Source of the DNA: an uncultured Bacilli bacterium
GTDB taxonomy: Bacteria; Bacillota_I; Bacilli_A; RF39; UBA660
Assembly (NCBI GenBank): GCA_934101595.1
Contig: CAKORR010000002.1
Span: 67,001-131,000 of the forward strand
Length of the DNA: 64,000 bases
Direction: 5' to 3'
Under the pieces are notes generated by a model. That model was not told the DNA's origin. It made no database searches and was given only the letters and a program-made list of their open reading frames with translations. Positions 42,751 through 51,084 of the stretch are shown piece after piece (the stretch's first letter is position 1; every line of letters begins with the position of its first letter). The position numbers were made by a program, and so were the translations under genes.

Positions 42751-42836
42751 AGAACTGAATACATATTAATCCAACAAAAAAGATTGGAATATTCCCTTAT
42801 TTTTGTTGTGGACTAATGTGTTCAGTTCTTTTTATG
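42751..42836 (+). promoter_or_regulatory. Long hairpin, likely attenuator before the HTH gene
   Basis: A long imperfect stem starts with GAACTGAA (42752-42759) and closes with TTCAGTTC (42821-42828); an inner block ACAAAAA pairs with TTTTTGTT around the loop near 42781-42799. The right arm is followed by TTTTT. It lies 80 bases before the HTH gene with a small reading frame between, typical of an attenuator or antisense-regulated replication/initiator leader. Confidence 0.5.
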
Positions 42837-42872
42837 TGTTCCTAAAAAGGCTGGTAAAGAAAGGAGGATAAT

Positions 42873-42968
42873 ATGGAACTACTAAACTTGATAATCTTAT
42901 ATTGGAGAAATAATGGAAAAAGAGCCATTTATAAGTTTAGTATTACCAGAATCAGTATTAGGAGATAA
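42873..42968 (+). CDS. Possible leader peptide (31 aa) overlapping the HTH gene
   Basis: AAAGGAGGATAAT precedes ATG 42873; the frame encodes MELLNLIILYWRNNGKRAIY and ends inside the next gene. Translation would bring ribosomes to the HTH start at 42913. No similarity is recognised, so the case rests on the ribosome-binding site and coupling geometry. Confidence 0.4.
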   Translation: MELLNLIILYWRNNGKRAIYKFSITRISIRR

Positions 42969-43440
42969 TAGATTAACTTACTTTGAGAGAATATTATTAA
43001 TAGACATTGTGTCACTATGTAAGAAAAATGGCTATTGTTGGCCTACTAATAGGTATTTTATGAAGAAGTTTGATTGTACCAAACCAACTGTATCAAAAAG
43101 TATAAGTAGTTTATCAAAAAATGGATATATTGATATAGAAATTAATAATAGTGAAACAAATAATTCAAAGAGGATAATAAAATTATCCGAAGTATTAAAG
43201 AAAAGAATAACAAGTATTCAAAGAAATGCTAATACTAGTATTCAAAATAATTTTAACCATTATAATAAATATAATAAAAAGAAAAAAGATATATTAGATA
43301 AAATTTATTATGTGGATGAATTTGGTATTGAATACTGGCATGCTGAACCTATTGAATCAAAGAAAGCAACTAAAGAAGAACAAGAAGAGATGGAGAAAAT
43401 GCTAGAAAGTTTTAAAGAAATGGAGGAAGATATAAATTGA
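42913..43440 (+). CDS. Helix-turn-helix (HTH_36-type) protein
   Basis: A 175-residue protein with an N-terminal winged helix (FISLVLPESVLGDNRLTYFE, then YCWPTNRYFMKKF, KPTVSKSISSLSKNGYI), the pattern used by element replication or transfer regulators and DnaD-like proteins. The C-terminal half is polar, and residues 118-140 (YYVDEFGIEYWHAEP) resemble a short module also seen at the N-terminus of DinD in this element (HIDEYGNEFWEARE). Its exact role is unknown. Confidence 0.7.
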   Translation: MEKEPFISLVLPESVLGDNRLTYFERILLIDIVSLCKKNGYCWPTNRYFMKKFDCTKPTVSKSISSLSKNGYIDIEINNSETNNSKRIIKLSEVLKKRITSIQRNANTSIQNNFNHYNKYNKKKKDILDKIYYVDEFGIEYWHAEPIESKKATKEEQEEMEKMLESFKEMEEDIN

Positions 43441-43473
43441 TAAAGACACTCATAAACTTAAATGAGGTGGCTT

Positions 43474-43566
43474 ATGTTTAATATAATAGAAACTTTCAAA
43501 GATGATTCTCCTAATTTTAATGAACTGGTAATTAAATTTATTAAAAGTAAGGTAAATAGTGACTGA
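43474..43566 (+). CDS. Small protein (30 aa) upstream of the recombinase
   Basis: A 30-residue frame beginning MFNIIETFKDDSPNF with GAGGTGG immediately before the ATG and a TGA stop at 43566. It lies between the HTH gene and the recombinase promoter. No family can be assigned at this size. Confidence 0.4.
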   Translation: MFNIIETFKDDSPNFNELVIKFIKSKVNSD

Positions 43567-43591
43567 TACAATGTGCCAAATTAAATTTGTA

Positions 43592-43600
43592 TGGTATAAT
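43592..43600 (+). promoter_or_regulatory. Extended -10 promoter of the serine recombinase
   Basis: TGGTATAAT, 45 bases upstream of the preferred TTG start. Confidence 0.55.
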
Positions 43601-43644
43601 TTAATTGGCTTTAGTTGTTATACAACAAGGAAAGGAGAGTAAGC

Positions 43645-45225
43645 TTGTATAACACTTTAAATGTGATGCCAGATTACTACAAAGCAGGAATTTATATAAG
43701 ATTATCAGAAGCTGATGAGGGTAAATCTTACGAATCTGAAAGTGAGAGTGTCCTTAATCAAAGAAATATACTAATGAATTTTATCAAAGAAAAAGGATTT
43801 ATTTTTGTAGATGAATATGTAGATGATGGATATTCTGGTACTACTTTTGATAGACCGGGATTTCAAAGATTAATTGAAGATATTAAAGCTAAAAGAATTA
43901 ATCTTGTAGTAGTAAAAGACTTATCAAGATTAGGTAGAGATCATATTTTAACAGGATATTATGTTGAAACTTTCTTTCCAGAAAATGGAATAAGATTTAT
44001 TTCTATGTTGGAAGGATACGATAATGCGATTAATCAAGCAAGTAATGACTCAGCAACATGGTTATTTGCTTGTAATGATTATTATAGTAAACAAAATTCT
44101 ATTAAAATTCGTAATGTTTTAAATGACAAAAGAAGAAATGGCAAATTTATTGGAAGTGCTCCAAGTTATGGATATTTAAGAGATCCAAATGATAAAGGGC
44201 ATTTAATACCAGATCCAGAGTATGCATGGGTAGTAAAAAAGATATTTGATATGGCTTATAACGGAGTAGGACTTTCTGAAATAACTACTTATTTGAATGA
44301 TAATAATATAAAAACACCTAGTAGTTTGAAGAGAAAGAATCCTAATTCAAAAGCTAAATATAATCCTATGTGGACTATTTCTTCTGTTAAAAAGATTTTA
44401 AAAAATCAAATGTATGTTGGTGATATGGTACAAAGTGTACAAACTAAAGTATCATATAAATCTAAAAAGAAAAAATCATTACCAAAAAGTAATTGGGATA
44501 TTGTTAAAAATACCCATGAACCGTTAGTAGATAGATTTATATTTGAAAGTGTTCAAAATAATATTAAAAGAACTACTAAAACTACTATTACTAAAAGAGA
44601 AAAAAGGCTATTCGAAAATTTATTATATTGTAAAGAATGTGGCAATGCTTTAACAATTTCTTATAGAAAAAATCATGATTATTGGACTATTAATTGTAAT
44701 AGATATTCAAGGGATCCTAAAAGAAGAATGTGTGAGCCTCATTTTAGTCCGTATGAAAAATTAGAGGAAGCATTGCTAGAAGTTATTAGAAATACTTGTA
44801 AAAAGTATTTAAATAAATTAGATGTATCAGAAATATCTAAAAGTATTAATAAAAAAGATGACAGTGAAGTTAACAACAATATAAATGATTTAAAAAAGCA
44901 AGAAAAAGCCTTAATTAGTAAATTAGATATGTTATATCAGGATAAATTTAATGGTATAGTATCTGAAGAAATGTATTTAAGAATTTCTAGAGAAACAGAA
45001 AATTCTCTAGTTAGAATAAGAGAAAAGATTCAAAGTCTACAAGATGCAAAAAATGATAAAAAGATTAATAAGAATGAGTTAAAAAATTACGAAGATAAAA
45101 TAAGAGAATTAATTGATATTGATAATCCATCAAGAGAGTTAATTGGTGCTTTAATAGATAAAATTATTATAGATAAAGATAGAAACATAGAAATTATCTA
45201 TAAATTTAGTGTGTTAAATGCTTAG
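43645..45225 (+). CDS. Large serine recombinase (integrase/excisase)
   Basis: A 526-residue recombinase. The N-terminal resolvase domain has the nucleophile S21 in IYIRLSEAD, then DDGYSGTTFDRPGF and VVVKDLSRLGRDH; a recombinase domain and a zinc ribbon follow (CKECGNAL...CNRYS...C), with a coiled coil near the C-terminus (about 390-470). A TTG start at 43645 has AAAGGAGAG at good spacing; an upstream TTG at 43615 precedes that site and is rejected. It should catalyse the 9.5-kb element's integration and excision at the amidase gene. Confidence 0.93.
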   Translation: MYNTLNVMPDYYKAGIYIRLSEADEGKSYESESESVLNQRNILMNFIKEKGFIFVDEYVDDGYSGTTFDRPGFQRLIEDIKAKRINLVVVKDLSRLGRDHILTGYYVETFFPENGIRFISMLEGYDNAINQASNDSATWLFACNDYYSKQNSIKIRNVLNDKRRNGKFIGSAPSYGYLRDPNDKGHLIPDPEYAWVVKKIFDMAYNGVGLSEITTYLNDNNIKTPSSLKRKNPNSKAKYNPMWTISSVKKILKNQMYVGDMVQSVQTKVSYKSKKKKSLPKSNWDIVKNTHEPLVDRFIFESVQNNIKRTTKTTITKREKRLFENLLYCKECGNALTISYRKNHDYWTINCNRYSRDPKRRMCEPHFSPYEKLEEALLEVIRNTCKKYLNKLDVSEISKSINKKDDSEVNNNINDLKKQEKALISKLDMLYQDKFNGIVSEEMYLRISRETENSLVRIREKIQSLQDAKNDKKINKNELKNYEDKIRELIDIDNPSRELIGALIDKIIIDKDRNIEIIYKFSVLNA

Positions 45226-45293
45226 AACTTTGTCGCAAAATGCGACAAGGTATACATAAAAAATTGATAAACTACTTATACAAGGCAAAAAAA

Positions 45294-45322
45294 TTGCAAC
45301 AAGAACAAATGTTTGGTATAAT
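45294..45322 (+). promoter_or_regulatory. Promoter of dinD
   Basis: TTGCAA (45294-45299), 17 bases, TATAAT (45317-45322), with TGG before the -10. A hairpin (TTGTCGC/GCGACAA, 45230-45248) without T-tract lies upstream. A LexA-type box is not evident. Confidence 0.65.
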
Positions 45323-45346
45323 ATATAGCAAGGGAGGTTAGTTAAA

Positions 45347-46174
45347 ATGAATAATATAGAAGAATATACTGAAAAAACTTTTGAGAGTATAAAACATATT
45401 GATGAATATGGAAATGAATTTTGGGAAGCAAGAGAATTAATGCCTTTACTAGAATATAGTAAATGGGAGAATTTTCATAAAGTTATAAAACGTGCGATGA
45501 TTGCTTGTGAAACCAGTAATAACAAAGTTAACGATCATTTTCCTGAATTCAGGAAAACGATAGCAATGCCTAAAGGTGCATCAAAGACAGTAACAGATTA
45601 CAAATTATCAAGATATGCATGTTATCTAATAGTTCAAAACGCAAATCCTAGAAAAAAATCAGTAGCACTTGGTCAAACATATTTTGCAATACAAACAAGA
45701 AAGCAAGAAATTACTGAATTAGAATATTCAAAGTTATCAGAAGATGAAAAGAGATTATATACTAGGATTCTTGTTAATAACAAAAATAAATATTTATTTA
45801 AAACTGCTAGGGAAGCAGGTGTAGAAAATTTTGGCAAATTTAATAATTATGGATATAAAGGACTTTATAATGGAGAAACAGCTAAACAAATAGCAAAACG
45901 TAAAAACATAAAAGAAAACGAAGATATTCTTGATTATATGGGTAGTGAGGAATTAGGTGCAAATTTATTCCGTATTACACAAACAGAAGCTAAACTAAAA
46001 AAAGATAATATAGATAATGAAGATGATGCTTGTTTAACTCATTATAATGTAGGTAGAACCGTTAGAAAAGCAATTGAGGAACTTGGTGGTAATATGCCAG
46101 AAACTTTACCAACTCCAGAAAAATCTATAAAAGAATTAGAGAAAGACGAATTACAAAAAATTGGAAATAATTAA
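45347..46174 (+). CDS. dinD: DinD-like DNA-damage-inducible protein
   Basis: A 275-residue protein like E. coli DinD (274 residues): FEAR-like EYGNEFWEARELMPLLEYSKW, FRKTIAMPKGASKTVTDYKL split as KTIAMPKG and TVTDYKL, YLIVQNANPRK and SVALGQTYFAIQTR. DinD contains a BRO-type N-terminal domain and inhibits RecA in vitro. AGGGAGG precedes the ATG. On a mobile element it could link host SOS state to excision or protect element DNA. Confidence 0.88.
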   Translation: MNNIEEYTEKTFESIKHIDEYGNEFWEARELMPLLEYSKWENFHKVIKRAMIACETSNNKVNDHFPEFRKTIAMPKGASKTVTDYKLSRYACYLIVQNANPRKKSVALGQTYFAIQTRKQEITELEYSKLSEDEKRLYTRILVNNKNKYLFKTAREAGVENFGKFNNYGYKGLYNGETAKQIAKRKNIKENEDILDYMGSEELGANLFRITQTEAKLKKDNIDNEDDACLTHYNVGRTVRKAIEELGGNMPETLPTPEKSIKELEKDELQKIGNN

Positions 46175-46202
46175 GTAGATTATTAAAAAAGGAGAAATGA
46201 AT

Positions 46203-46418
46203 ATGGATAGAGATTACACAATTTTCATGCAAAGTATTAATGAAATTAAAGATAAATTGGAAAAGGAAAATAATGATAGTTATAAAAAAATATTAAAAGC
46301 TTTGAAAGATTTTATAGATGCTGTAGATTCTATGCACGACTTAAATCCAAAAGAAGCAGAAGAATTTATTAATATTGTTAGTTCTTCTTATGCTTTTTCT
46401 CAAATTACAAAAATGTAA
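46203..46418 (+). CDS. Hypothetical small protein
   Basis: A 71-residue helical, acidic protein (MDRDYTIFMQSINEIKDKL then SMHDLNPKEAEEFINIV). The second of two ATGs (46203) has GGAG at 8-base spacing and is chosen. It is the last gene before the right end of the element, with a palindromic hairpin ATTTTGGTG/CACCAAAAT (46466-46487) behind it. Function unknown. Confidence 0.55.
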   Translation: MDRDYTIFMQSINEIKDKLEKENNDSYKKILKALKDFIDAVDSMHDLNPKEAEEFINIVSSSYAFSQITKM

Positions 46419-46505
46419 AATATCTATAAGATTTACTTAAATTAAGAAAATATAGATTATTTTCCATTTTGGTGTAAACACCAAAATCGTAAAAAATAAA
46501 AAGTA

Positions 46506-46549
46506 GTTACACTTTGACCATCACCAGGTGGTGATGGTGCTGAAATAAT
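46506..46549 (+). other. Right attachment junction of the 9.5-kb element
   Basis: Element half-site 46506-46525 (GTTACAC, then TGA, ATC and CC at matching positions) meets AGGTGG (46526-46531) and amidase sequence. The arms CCATCACC and GGTGATGG surround AGGT at the crossover. Confidence 0.8.
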
Positions 46550-47456
46550 ATATGCATTGCGCAACACCGACGCCTTATCAAAATTAATTGCAAGAGAATT
46601 TGAAAATAGTGGTCAAAATGTTAGAAAGTATTACCAACGAAGGCTTCCAAGTAATCCTTCAAAAGACTATTATTACATAATGCGGGATACACCTAATGCT
46701 GAAGCTATAATAGTTGAATATGGTTTTTTAGATAGCTCAGCCGATGATGTTGATCAGCTAAAAAATAATTGGCAAAAATACGCTGAGGCTGTAGTAAAAG
46801 CAATAGCAACTTATGCAAATGTTCCTTATAAAGCAGTTACTACTAGCGAAAATGATTATATTGTAAAGAGTGGCGATTCATTGTGGAGTATTGCTAAAAA
46901 GTTTGGAATTACAGTTGATGAACTTAAAAAGGCTAATAATTTAAAATCCAATCTTCTGTCAATAAATCAAGTGTTGACAATTCCAAAAGGAAGTTCTACT
47001 GAAGATAATAATGATTATTATATAGTAAAAAAAGGCGATTCATTATGGAAAATTGCTAATCAGTTTAATACAACGGTTGACAAACTCAAGGAAATCAACA
47101 AGTTATCAACAAACGATTTATCAGTTGGTCAAAAGCTATTAATAAAAGAAAAGACAACTTCAACTACTAAAAATAATGTTTATAAAGTAAAAGCTGGAGA
47201 TAATCTTTATAAGATAGCAAATATGTATAATGTCTCTGTGGATGACGTAAAGAAAGCTAACAATTTGAATTCAAACTTATTAACTATAAATCAAGAATTA
47301 ATTATTCCACAAAGTAATACTATTTACACCGTTAAAAGTGGTGATACTTTGTATAGTATAGCTAGAAAATATAATACAACAGTAACTGACATAGTGAAAT
47401 TAAATGATTTATCAACAAATAATCTTACAATTGGTCAAAAATTACTAATTCCGTAA
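46527..47456 (+). pseudogene. LysM amidase gene, 3' part after the mobile element
   Basis: Continues in frame from GGT 46527: GDGAEIIYALRNTDA, then AEAIIVEYGFLDSS with the Amidase_3 catalytic Glu, followed by four LysM repeats (each opening with Y.VK.GD.L..IA and ending IP) that bind peptidoglycan. There is an in-frame stop at 46515 and no ATG; only a TTG at 46557 could start it, with no ribosome-binding site. On excision it would join 36746-37018 to make a 399-residue enzyme, presumably a secreted or spore-related hydrolase, although no signal peptide is seen. Confidence 0.88.
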
Positions 47457-47460
47457 ACAT

Positions 47461-47486
47461 AAAGAAGTCTTGAGCTAGACTTCTTT
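47461..47486 (+). terminator. Terminator after the LysM amidase
   Basis: AAAGAAGTCT (47461-47470), TGAGCT loop, AGACTTCTTT (47477-47486). Confidence 0.8.
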
Positions 47487-47551
47487 TACCATATTTACTT
47501 GTATAACTATTAGTGGTAAAATAAAGTCAACGAATAAGAAAGGATGTAAAA

Positions 47552-48217
47552 ATGAAAAAGTACAGTGATATTATTTGGGGTTTAGCTTTAATTGCCATAG
47601 GAATAATCATAGGAGGTAACTCTATTGGCCTTTTTGATATTGATCTATTTTTTGATGGATGGTGGACATTGTTTATAATTGTTCCATGTTTCTTTGGTCT
47701 TATAACGAATGACGACAAAACCGGAGATATCTTGGGAATTATACTTGGTGTTCTTTTACTATTATCAGCGCAGGATGTTATTAGTTATGACACTTTGTGG
47801 AAATTAGCCTTACCAATAATCCTTATTGTTATTGGTCTATCAATTATTTTTAAAAATGCTATGCGCCCAAAACTAAACAGTAAAAATGGCAGTAAATCGG
47901 AAGTTATGGCATTATTTTCAGGCCAAAATGTTAAACCAGATAAAATGCCAGATGGCGCTATCGATTTAAATGCCATATTTGGCGGTGTTAGTTACGATTT
48001 AAGAGATTTAAACATCAAGAATGATATCGAGATAAACGCTTTAGCTATTTTTGGAGGTGTAGAAATCTTTGCTCCAAATGAAGTTAAAGTTATAATTAAG
48101 TCTACCTCAATTTTTGGAGGAAGCACTGATAAAAGAAAAACAGTTAGTGTTGAAAAAGATTCTAAAGTAATTTATATTAATGCTGTTGCCATATTTGGTG
48201 GAATAACTGTAAAATAA
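47552..48217 (+). CDS. LiaF-like membrane protein
   Basis: A 221-residue protein: four membrane segments in the first 110 residues (DUF5668-like, with WGLALIAIGIIIGG and WTLFIIVPCFFGL) and a C-terminal beta-helical LiaF-type domain with repeated IFGG turns (AIFGGVSYD, AIFGGVEIF, SIFGGST, AIFGGITV). LiaF inhibits the LiaRS cell-envelope stress system, but no liaRS genes are in the window, so it may only sense envelope damage. AAAGGATG precedes the ATG. Confidence 0.8.
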   Translation: MKKYSDIIWGLALIAIGIIIGGNSIGLFDIDLFFDGWWTLFIIVPCFFGLITNDDKTGDILGIILGVLLLLSAQDVISYDTLWKLALPIILIVIGLSIIFKNAMRPKLNSKNGSKSEVMALFSGQNVKPDKMPDGAIDLNAIFGGVSYDLRDLNIKNDIEINALAIFGGVEIFAPNEVKVIIKSTSIFGGSTDKRKTVSVEKDSKVIYINAVAIFGGITVK

Positions 48218-48244
48218 AACGTTTCTTTAAAAGAAACGTTTTTT
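48216..48244. terminator. Bidirectional terminator between LiaF-like gene and cwlJ
   Basis: AAAACGTTTCTT (48216-48227) pairs with AAGAAACGTTTT (48231-48242), followed by Ts on the plus strand and preceded by As. Confidence 0.85.
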
Positions 48245-48665
48245 AATGAATTTGTTTACAAGTTCCTTCTGCGGGAAGATAAAAGCAATGATTTTTGTAT
48301 CTTCCGGATAACCTTTGATTGTACCAAGTACTTTTGCATTGTTCATTATTAGCAGGCGCATAAAACCATAAAGCATTAGTAGCGGGATAGTAATATTCTC
48401 CGTTTACAATTCTTTTAGCAAGGTTTTTTTCATATGTTGTAGCGCTTCCTTGAAATAATGACCCTTGAGTACCAACAAATTGATTCCTTTGATATATGGC
48501 ATCATATATTGAATCAATATTTTTAAAAGTCAAACAGTCAGCTAAAACTCTGTTTGCAACAACATTTCCTACCATTAACATTCCAAGTTCGCCTTCATTT
48601 AAAGCTTCAGCTCGCATTATTCTGGCCAATAAGTCCAATTCCTTAGTTGTATAATTTATTAACAT
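48243..48665 (-). CDS. cwlJ: Spore cortex-lytic enzyme CwlJ
   Basis: A 140-residue SleB/Hydrolase_2-domain protein without signal peptide or peptidoglycan-binding domain, which is the CwlJ architecture (142 residues in B. subtilis). Matching stretches are RIMRAEALNEGELGMLMVGN, NRVLADC, IYQRNQF and the end SHCFY-like KNHCFYLPAEGTC. CwlJ breaks cortex during germination triggered by Ca-dipicolinate. GTGATT precedes the ATG. With cwlD upstream, the window holds two cortex-germination genes. Confidence 0.9.
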   Translation of the reverse strand: MLINYTTKELDLLARIMRAEALNEGELGMLMVGNVVANRVLADCLTFKNIDSIYDAIYQRNQFVGTQGSLFQGSATTYEKNLAKRIVNGEYYYPATNALWFYAPANNEQCKSTWYNQRLSGRYKNHCFYLPAEGTCKQIH

Positions 48666-48693
48666 ATAATCACCAATTAATTATATGAAACAA

Positions 48694-48723
48694 TTGCTAA
48701 TTCTTGTCGCATTGTGTTACAAT
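48694..48723 (+). promoter_or_regulatory. Promoter of the CapA-like gene
   Basis: TTGCTA (48694-48699), 18 bases, TACAAT (48718-48723), the latter preceded by TGT. Confidence 0.6.
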
Positions 48724-48744
48724 TATAGCAAGTAGTGTGATTGT

Positions 48745-49818
48745 ATGAAAAAAGTGTTAGTTGGAATATCGATTTTATCTTCTTTAATATTATTATGTAC
48801 TGGTATATTCTTATATAGAAATCACAAAAATAATGAATTTAAAGAAATAAAAACTATTACTTATGATAAAGATAAGCCGGACGATCAAAATACTCAATTC
48901 AAAAGTACTAAGCCAATTTCAATTACAATAAGTGCTATTGGTGATTGCACCATTGGTTCTGACCCTAATTTTGGGTATACTAATTCGTTTCATCAAATTT
49001 TTGACAAAAATGATAGTACTTATTTTTTTAGCGGTGTAAAAGGCATCTTAGGCGAAGACGATATAACTCTTGCCAATTTAGAGACAACATTTACTGAATC
49101 TACCGATAAGGAACCTAAAGCATTTAATTTTAAGGGACCTAGTAAATACACAGATATTCTTAAAAGTGGTAGTGTTGAAATTGTTAATATTGCCAATAAT
49201 CATATATTGGATTTTAAAGAGCAGGGGTATAAAGACACCTTAGAGGCCTTAAATAATGCTGGTATTTATTATTCTGGTGAAGACAATTACTATATTTATT
49301 CAGTTAAGGGTTTGAAAATTGGGTTTGTTGGCTATTATTCTAACTTTAATCCAAATGTTTATGATGATTTAAAAAAAGGTATAGATTATTTGAAAGATAA
49401 TGAGGTTGACCTAATTATTACTTCTTTTCATTGGGGGATAGAAAGGGAATATAAGCAAAATGATAAGCAACGTAAATTAGCTGAATATGCCATTGATCTT
49501 GGTTCTGATCTAGTGATTGGTCATCATCCTCATGTTGTGCAGGGAATTGAGGAATATAAAGGAAAGTATATAGTTTACTCATTGGGTAATTTTGTATTTG
49601 GTGGAAATAAAAATCCTAAAGATAAAGATACATTTATTTTTCAAGAAAAATTTGATTTTATTGATAACAAGTTATCATCTTCTAGTATAAATATTATTCC
49701 AGCTAGTCTATCTAGCAAAAGCAATATTAATGATTATAGACCTGTAATTCTGGAAGGAACCGAAAAAGAAAGAGTAATGAATAAGATTTTAAAGTATAGC
49801 AATCTAAGTGTTGAATAA
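48745..49818 (+). CDS. CapA/PgsA-family metallophosphoesterase-like protein
   Basis: A 357-residue protein with an N-terminal membrane anchor (about 4-24) and a CapA domain: SAIGDCTIGSDPN, NLETTFT, FKGPSKY, NIANNHILDF, FHWGIEREY, GHHPHVVQGIEEY and YSLGNFVFGG. CapA-type proteins are linked to poly-gamma-glutamate or other envelope polymer synthesis; here no capsule operon is seen. GTGTGATTG precedes the ATG weakly. Confidence 0.9.
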   Translation: MKKVLVGISILSSLILLCTGIFLYRNHKNNEFKEIKTITYDKDKPDDQNTQFKSTKPISITISAIGDCTIGSDPNFGYTNSFHQIFDKNDSTYFFSGVKGILGEDDITLANLETTFTESTDKEPKAFNFKGPSKYTDILKSGSVEIVNIANNHILDFKEQGYKDTLEALNNAGIYYSGEDNYYIYSVKGLKIGFVGYYSNFNPNVYDDLKKGIDYLKDNEVDLIITSFHWGIEREYKQNDKQRKLAEYAIDLGSDLVIGHHPHVVQGIEEYKGKYIVYSLGNFVFGGNKNPKDKDTFIFQEKFDFIDNKLSSSSINIIPASLSSKSNINDYRPVILEGTEKERVMNKILKYSNLSVE

Positions 49819-49839
49819 GTATATTTTATGTGTTATAAT
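49811..49839 (+). promoter_or_regulatory. Promoter of tRNA-Trp
   Basis: TTGAAT (49811-49816), 17 bases, TATAAT (49834-49839), with TGT before the -10; it overlaps the CapA-like stop codon. Confidence 0.8.
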
Positions 49840-49852
49840 TTACTTATCTCTT

Positions 49853-49926
49853 AGGGGCGTAGTTAAATGGTATAATAATGGTCTCCAAAACCACTGTTGG
49901 GAGTTCGATTCTCTCCGCCCCTGCCA
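49853..49926 (+). tRNA. tRNA-Trp (anticodon CCA)
   Basis: The acceptor stem AGGGGCG (49853-49859) pairs with CGCCCCT (49916-49922); the anticodon loop CTCCAAA holds CCA; the T-arm reads GGGAG-TTCGATT-CTCTC. The discriminator is G and the CCA end is encoded (49924-49926). The G discriminator matches the TGGC of the T-box before trpS. Confidence 0.97.
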
Positions 49927-49937
49927 TGGATAATTCA

Positions 49938-49973
49938 CGGTTTAGCTTATATGTTATGGCTAAATCGTTTTTT
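49938..49973 (+). terminator. Terminator of tRNA-Trp
   Basis: CGGTTTAGC (49938-49946) pairs with GCTAAATCG (49959-49967) with one G-T pair, then Ts. Confidence 0.8.
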
Positions 49974-49977
49974 TATT

Positions 49978-50002
49978 AACTAATATTTTTATTAGTTTTT
50001 TT
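49978..50002 (+). terminator. Second terminator, insulating the invertible segment
   Basis: AACTAATA (49978-49985), TTTT loop, TATTAGTT (49990-49997), then TTTTT. It follows the tRNA terminator and would block read-through into the segment at 50020. Confidence 0.7.
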
Positions 50003-50019
50003 GTGTAATAATTTAAAAA

Positions 50020-50048
50020 GTTCGTGAAAATGATTTGCTTTCACGAAC
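50020..50048 (+). repeat. Left 29-bp inverted repeat (recombination site)
   Basis: GTTCGTGAAAA, 7-base spacer TGATTTG, CTTTCACGAAC. It is an exact reverse complement of 51114-51142, ends exactly at the core, and its own arms (10 bp) are inverted, like a tyrosine-recombinase crossover site. With the flanking As and Ts it also forms a terminator for the recombinase gene. Confidence 0.9.
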
Positions 50049-50051
50049 TTT

Positions 50052-50996
50052 TTATGATATTAAATAGTGATTAAAAGTATCTACAGAAACTCTTTTATAA
50101 TCAAGTGATGCATGGACATAAATTGATTGAGTTATTCTCCAGTCTGAATGGCCTAGCAATTCGCTAATTACTTTAATATCAACATTTTGCTCTCGTAACC
50201 TTGTTGCAAATGTGTGTCTTAAGGAGTGAAAATTGAGCTTTTTAATGCCAACTCTTTTTAATACACTTGTAAAATATTTTTCTAAAGATCTTGGATCTTT
50301 AGGAATTGATTCACTATTTGTAAAAATATAGCAATCTGATTCTTTTTTGAATCGCTTTAATATTGAAATTAATATTTCAGGTAATGGTATTACTCTTTTA
50401 GATGATTCGGTTTTTGGCTTATCGACAATTAGTATTGTTTTTCTAGTATTTTGATCACTAACATTTTTTATTCTCTGAGCCGTTCTCTTAATACTTAAAG
50501 TATTATTTATAAAGTCTAAATCACTCCATCTTAAACCACAAATTTCACCAACTCTTATACCGGAAAAAAGTCCCAATAAAATCCCCAAATTTCTTAAATT
50601 CATATTATCGGTTAAATATTCAACCAATAATGCTTCCTCTCTTTTAGTAAAATACGTTATTTTATTTGGACTCTTTTTGAATTGTATTTTTTCTATTGTA
50701 AATTTTTTCCTATATTTTTTCTTAATGCCATATTCAATAGAGGCACTTAAAATTATAAATATATTCTTTTTTAAAGATTCAGAAAGAATATTAATTCTAT
50801 CATTTTTAAAGTATAATTTTATATCTTCATCTTTGAGCTTTTTAAAATTAATATCTCCTAACCAAGAAATAATATAAGTTTCAACGGTCGTTATATATTT
50901 AGAATATGTTGATTCCTTAACAGTTCCCTTTTTGCTTTTTAGCCACTCATATAAAACATCTCTGTAGCTTCTAATTTTCTCTTTTTTAAATAACAA
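50052..50996 (-). CDS. Tyrosine recombinase of the inverton
   Basis: A 314-residue phage-integrase-family protein with all catalytic residues: R148 (SGIRVGE), K195 (KPKTESSKR), H257 and R260 (HSLRHT), H283 (LLGHSDW) and Y293 (QSIYVH). An N-terminal SAM-like core-binding domain precedes them. A TTG start complementary to 50994-50996 has AAGGA upstream. Its stop lies 3 bases from the left inverted repeat, which serves as its terminator. Gene and both sites together make a self-contained inverting unit. Confidence 0.93.
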   Translation of the reverse strand: MLFKKEKIRSYRDVLYEWLKSKKGTVKESTYSKYITTVETYIISWLGDINFKKLKDEDIKLYFKNDRINILSESLKKNIFIILSASIEYGIKKKYRKKFTIEKIQFKKSPNKITYFTKREEALLVEYLTDNMNLRNLGILLGLFSGIRVGEICGLRWSDLDFINNTLSIKRTAQRIKNVSDQNTRKTILIVDKPKTESSKRVIPLPEILISILKRFKKESDCYIFTNSESIPKDPRSLEKYFTSVLKRVGIKKLNFHSLRHTFATRLREQNVDIKVISELLGHSDWRITQSIYVHASLDYKRVSVDTFNHYLIS

Positions 50997-51084
50997 TTTA
51001 ACACTTCCTTTTCCAATAAAATATTTTATTCTAAATTAGCTTATTTTAAAATTTATTATTTTTTATAAAAAATGTCGAATAATA

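Larger units (their letters stand above)
37017..46527 (+). mobile_element. Serine-recombinase mobile element (9,511 bp) inserted in the amidase gene
   Basis: The two halves of one amidase gene match across the element: GGT at 37016 and GGT at 46527 are the same codon, and both junctions share AGGTGG, as expected for crossover at a short core by a large serine recombinase. Joining the element ends gives half-sites with GTTACAC (46506-46512) and GTGTAAC (37032-37038) symmetric about AGGT. Cargo: TnpV-like gene, ribbon-helix-helix regulator, BcgI-like restriction-modification, an orphan 298-residue gene, an HTH protein, the recombinase and dinD. No relaxase or conjugation gene is present, so it is not a complete ICE. 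Confidence 0.9.

Noticed and set aside
45230..45248. TTGTCGC/GCGACAA hairpin as terminator of the serine recombinase gene
   Set aside because: The stem is good but no T-tract follows, so it was not called a terminator; it could be a recombinase-related palindrome.
46466..46487. ATTTTGGTG/CACCAAAAT palindrome at the right element end as a terminal inverted repeat
   Set aside because: No matching copy occurs at the left end, and the amidase junction places the true end about 40 bases further right.
49853..50060. tRNA-Trp as an attachment site for the tyrosine recombinase
   Set aside because: No copy of the tRNA 3' end occurs to the right of the recombinase; the 29-bp inverted repeats explain it better as an inversion enzyme.
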